Assembly: GCF_024919295.1 (NCBI RefSeq)
Contig: NZ_JANWTC010000002.1
Coordinates: forward strand, 1 to 64,000
Length of the DNA stretch: 64,000 nucleotides
Source: Corynebacterium lemuris
GTDB taxonomy: Bacteria; Actinomycetota; Actinomycetes; Mycobacteriales; Mycobacteriaceae
Direction: 5' to 3'
Both the position numbers and the translations under genes were made by a program. The notes under the pieces are model-generated. The model was given only the letters and a program-made list of their open reading frames with translations. It did not search any database and had not been told where the DNA came from. Positions 62,871 to 64,000 of the stretch are shown here, one piece after another; the stretch's first letter is position 1, and every line of letters starts with the position of its first letter.

Positions 62871-62900
62871 TCCCCGCTCACCGTGACCGGTGGGCGGGGA
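62871..62900 (-). terminator. Terminator of the MFS gene
   Basis: TCCCCGC/GCGGGGA with an inner CACCG/CGGTG helix, followed on the minus strand by TTTTCCG. It may also serve the amylase gene, which ends 22 bp before it. Confidence 0.75.
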
Positions 62901-62925
62901 CAGTATCCGTCAGGGGGAGGAGCGC

Positions 62926-64000
62926 CTAATTGGCGTTGAGTGCGGGCTCTCCTTTGGCCGGGGCAACCGGCTCGGAGGAGGAGACGATCTCAGCCTCGGC
63001 GGGGGAGCGCGGAATGAGGAAGGTGGCCACGGCACCGACCAGGGCAGCGCCGGCGAAGATCCAGAAGGAGACGGTCGGACCGAAACCGGCACCGATGATC
63101 AGGCCGCCGATGGCCGGGCCGACGATGCCGCCGAGTCGGCCGAAGCCGGCGACCCAGGAGACACCCGCGGCACGGGAGGCGGTGCCGTAGTAGTTGGAGG
63201 CCAGGCCGTAGGTGAGGACCTGGGTGCCGATGACACCGATGCCGGCCATGATGATGAACGGGTACATCGGGGCAACGGAGGTGAACAGCGGCAGGATCGC
63301 CAGGGACGCTGCAGCCAGGGCGAAGGTGGAGGTGATGACGGCCTTGGCGCCGATGCGGTCGGCGATCCAGGAGGCGGTCAGGCCGCCGATGACGGCACCA
63401 CCGTTGAGGAAGAGCAGGGAGTACAGGGAATCATGGGCGTTGGCGCCGTTGGCCTGCATGATCTTCGGCAGCCAGGTGTTCAGGCCGTAGGTGGACAGCA
63501 GGCCGATGAAGGACATCACACCGATGAGGACGGTGCCGATGAGATAGGAGCGGGAGAAGATGCCGGCGAAACCGGTCTTCTCCAGATCGGAGCGGGCACC
63601 GGAGGTGGCGGCGGGCGCGGTGGCCGGCTCGGCCAGGAACTTCTCCTCCGGCAGACCGTGACGGACGCAGACTGCACGGGCGTCGGCCTTGCGGCCACGG
63701 GCGACGAGCCAGCGCGGGGACTCCGGCAGGGCGAAGAATGCCAGGGGCAGCAGGAAGAGGATGGGGGTCGCGCCGATCCAGAACAGACCACGCCAGCCGA
63801 CCATGTCCTCGAGGCTGAGGGCGAAGAGGGAGGCCATGACGCCACCCATGGGAACGCCGGAGTAGACGATGGCGTTGAAGAGGTTGCGGCGGTTGGCGGG
63901 GGCGAACTCCGCGATGATGGCGCCACCGGTGGCGACGATCATGCCGACACCCAGGCCGGTGACGAAGCGCAGGAAGCCGAACATGGTGATGGAGGTGGCC
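62926..64000 (-). CDS. MFS transporter, aromatic acid/H+ symporter-like (partial)
   Basis: The C-terminal 358 residues or so are present; the frame is still open at base 64000, so the N-terminus (first helices) lies outside. Visible motifs: FLRFVTGLGVGMIVATGGAI then AEFAPANRRNLFNAIVYSGV (AAHS signature region after helix 4), the central loop with LPEEKFLAEPAT and the second-half NAHDSLYSLLFLNGGAVIGG and SWIADRIGAKAV. AAHS carriers import benzoate, 4-hydroxybenzoate or similar acids. Substrate unknown. Confidence 0.85.
   Translation of the reverse strand, partial: ATSITMFGFLRFVTGLGVGMIVATGGAIIAEFAPANRRNLFNAIVYSGVPMGGVMASLFALSLEDMVGWRGLFWIGATPILFLLPLAFFALPESPRWLVARGRKADARAVCVRHGLPEEKFLAEPATAPAATSGARSDLEKTGFAGIFSRSYLIGTVLIGVMSFIGLLSTYGLNTWLPKIMQANGANAHDSLYSLLFLNGGAVIGGLTASWIADRIGAKAVITSTFALAAASLAILPLFTSVAPMYPFIIMAGIGVIGTQVLTYGLASNYYGTASRAAGVSWVAGFGRLGGIVGPAIGGLIIGAGFGPTVSFWIFAGAALVGAVATFLIPRSPAEAEIVSSSEPVAPAKGEPALNAN

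Overview
The window looks like the chromosome of a high-GC Corynebacterium (roughly 65% GC by eye). Support comes from mycothiol S-conjugate amidase, gene order shared with corynebacteria and mycobacteria (mfd, mazG, lpqU-like transglycosylase, eno, ftsB, DUF501, ppx; greA, DUF4307, mca, small membrane protein, short Z-prenyl synthase, coaA, glyA), a fused pabAB, a ChrSA/HrtBA-like heme module and many leaderless promoters (TAnnnT 6-8 nt before the start codon). It is probably not C. glutamicum itself, because the GC content is too high.

Layout. 1-9.3 kb: rplY, AlkD-like glycosylase, an MFS carrier, a VOC protein, an SDR (acetoin/diacetyl reductase-like) gene split by a TnpB-only insertion sequence and also frameshifted, then prs-glmU and a quinone oxidoreductase. 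9.4-17.5 kb: an MFS carrier, a 2OG-Fe(II) dioxygenase, and a tricarballylate/citrate-type cluster (GntR regulator, TcuA-like flavoprotein, divergent TctC-TctB-TctA) with a TGTATACA palindrome at each divergent promoter. 17.6-34.6 kb: tRNA-Gln, TetR-mfd, a two-component system divergent from an ABC exporter (ChrSA/HrtBA-like), nadA, an APC permease, mazG, a small secreted protein, a transglycosylase, eno-ftsB-DUF501-ppx and tRNA-Leu(TAA).

34,677-44,674: an integrated element of about 10 kb bounded by a 15-bp direct repeat that is the 3' end of tRNA-Leu. It holds a tyrosine integrase, a structured leader RNA, an AlpA/Xis-like HTH protein, a DnaB-N-like protein, a DUF3631 P-loop ATPase, a mirror-symmetric iteron array (probable replication origin), a NUMOD4-HNH nuclease, a small-terminase-like protein, a coiled-coil protein, a two-finger Zn protein and a BcgI-like (type IIB) restriction-modification pair. 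It has no large terminase, portal, capsid or tail gene. This is the best candidate here for an undescribed system: an actinobacterial phage satellite (PICI/P4-like lifestyle) carrying its own origin, a packaging-type module and a restriction cargo.

44.8-64 kb: deaminase, zinc-type oxidoreductase, two tandem CNNM/CorC-like proteins, Bax-inhibitor-1 family protein, SRPBCC protein, a lipoprotein and a decayed relative, greA, DUF4307, mca, a DAHP synthase with an aromatic leader-peptide attenuator, a Z-prenyl diphosphate synthase, a flavodoxin-like protein, coaA, glyA, pabAB-pabC, a TetR regulator with a clear operator divergent from an alpha-amylase family gene, and an MFS transporter cut by the window end.
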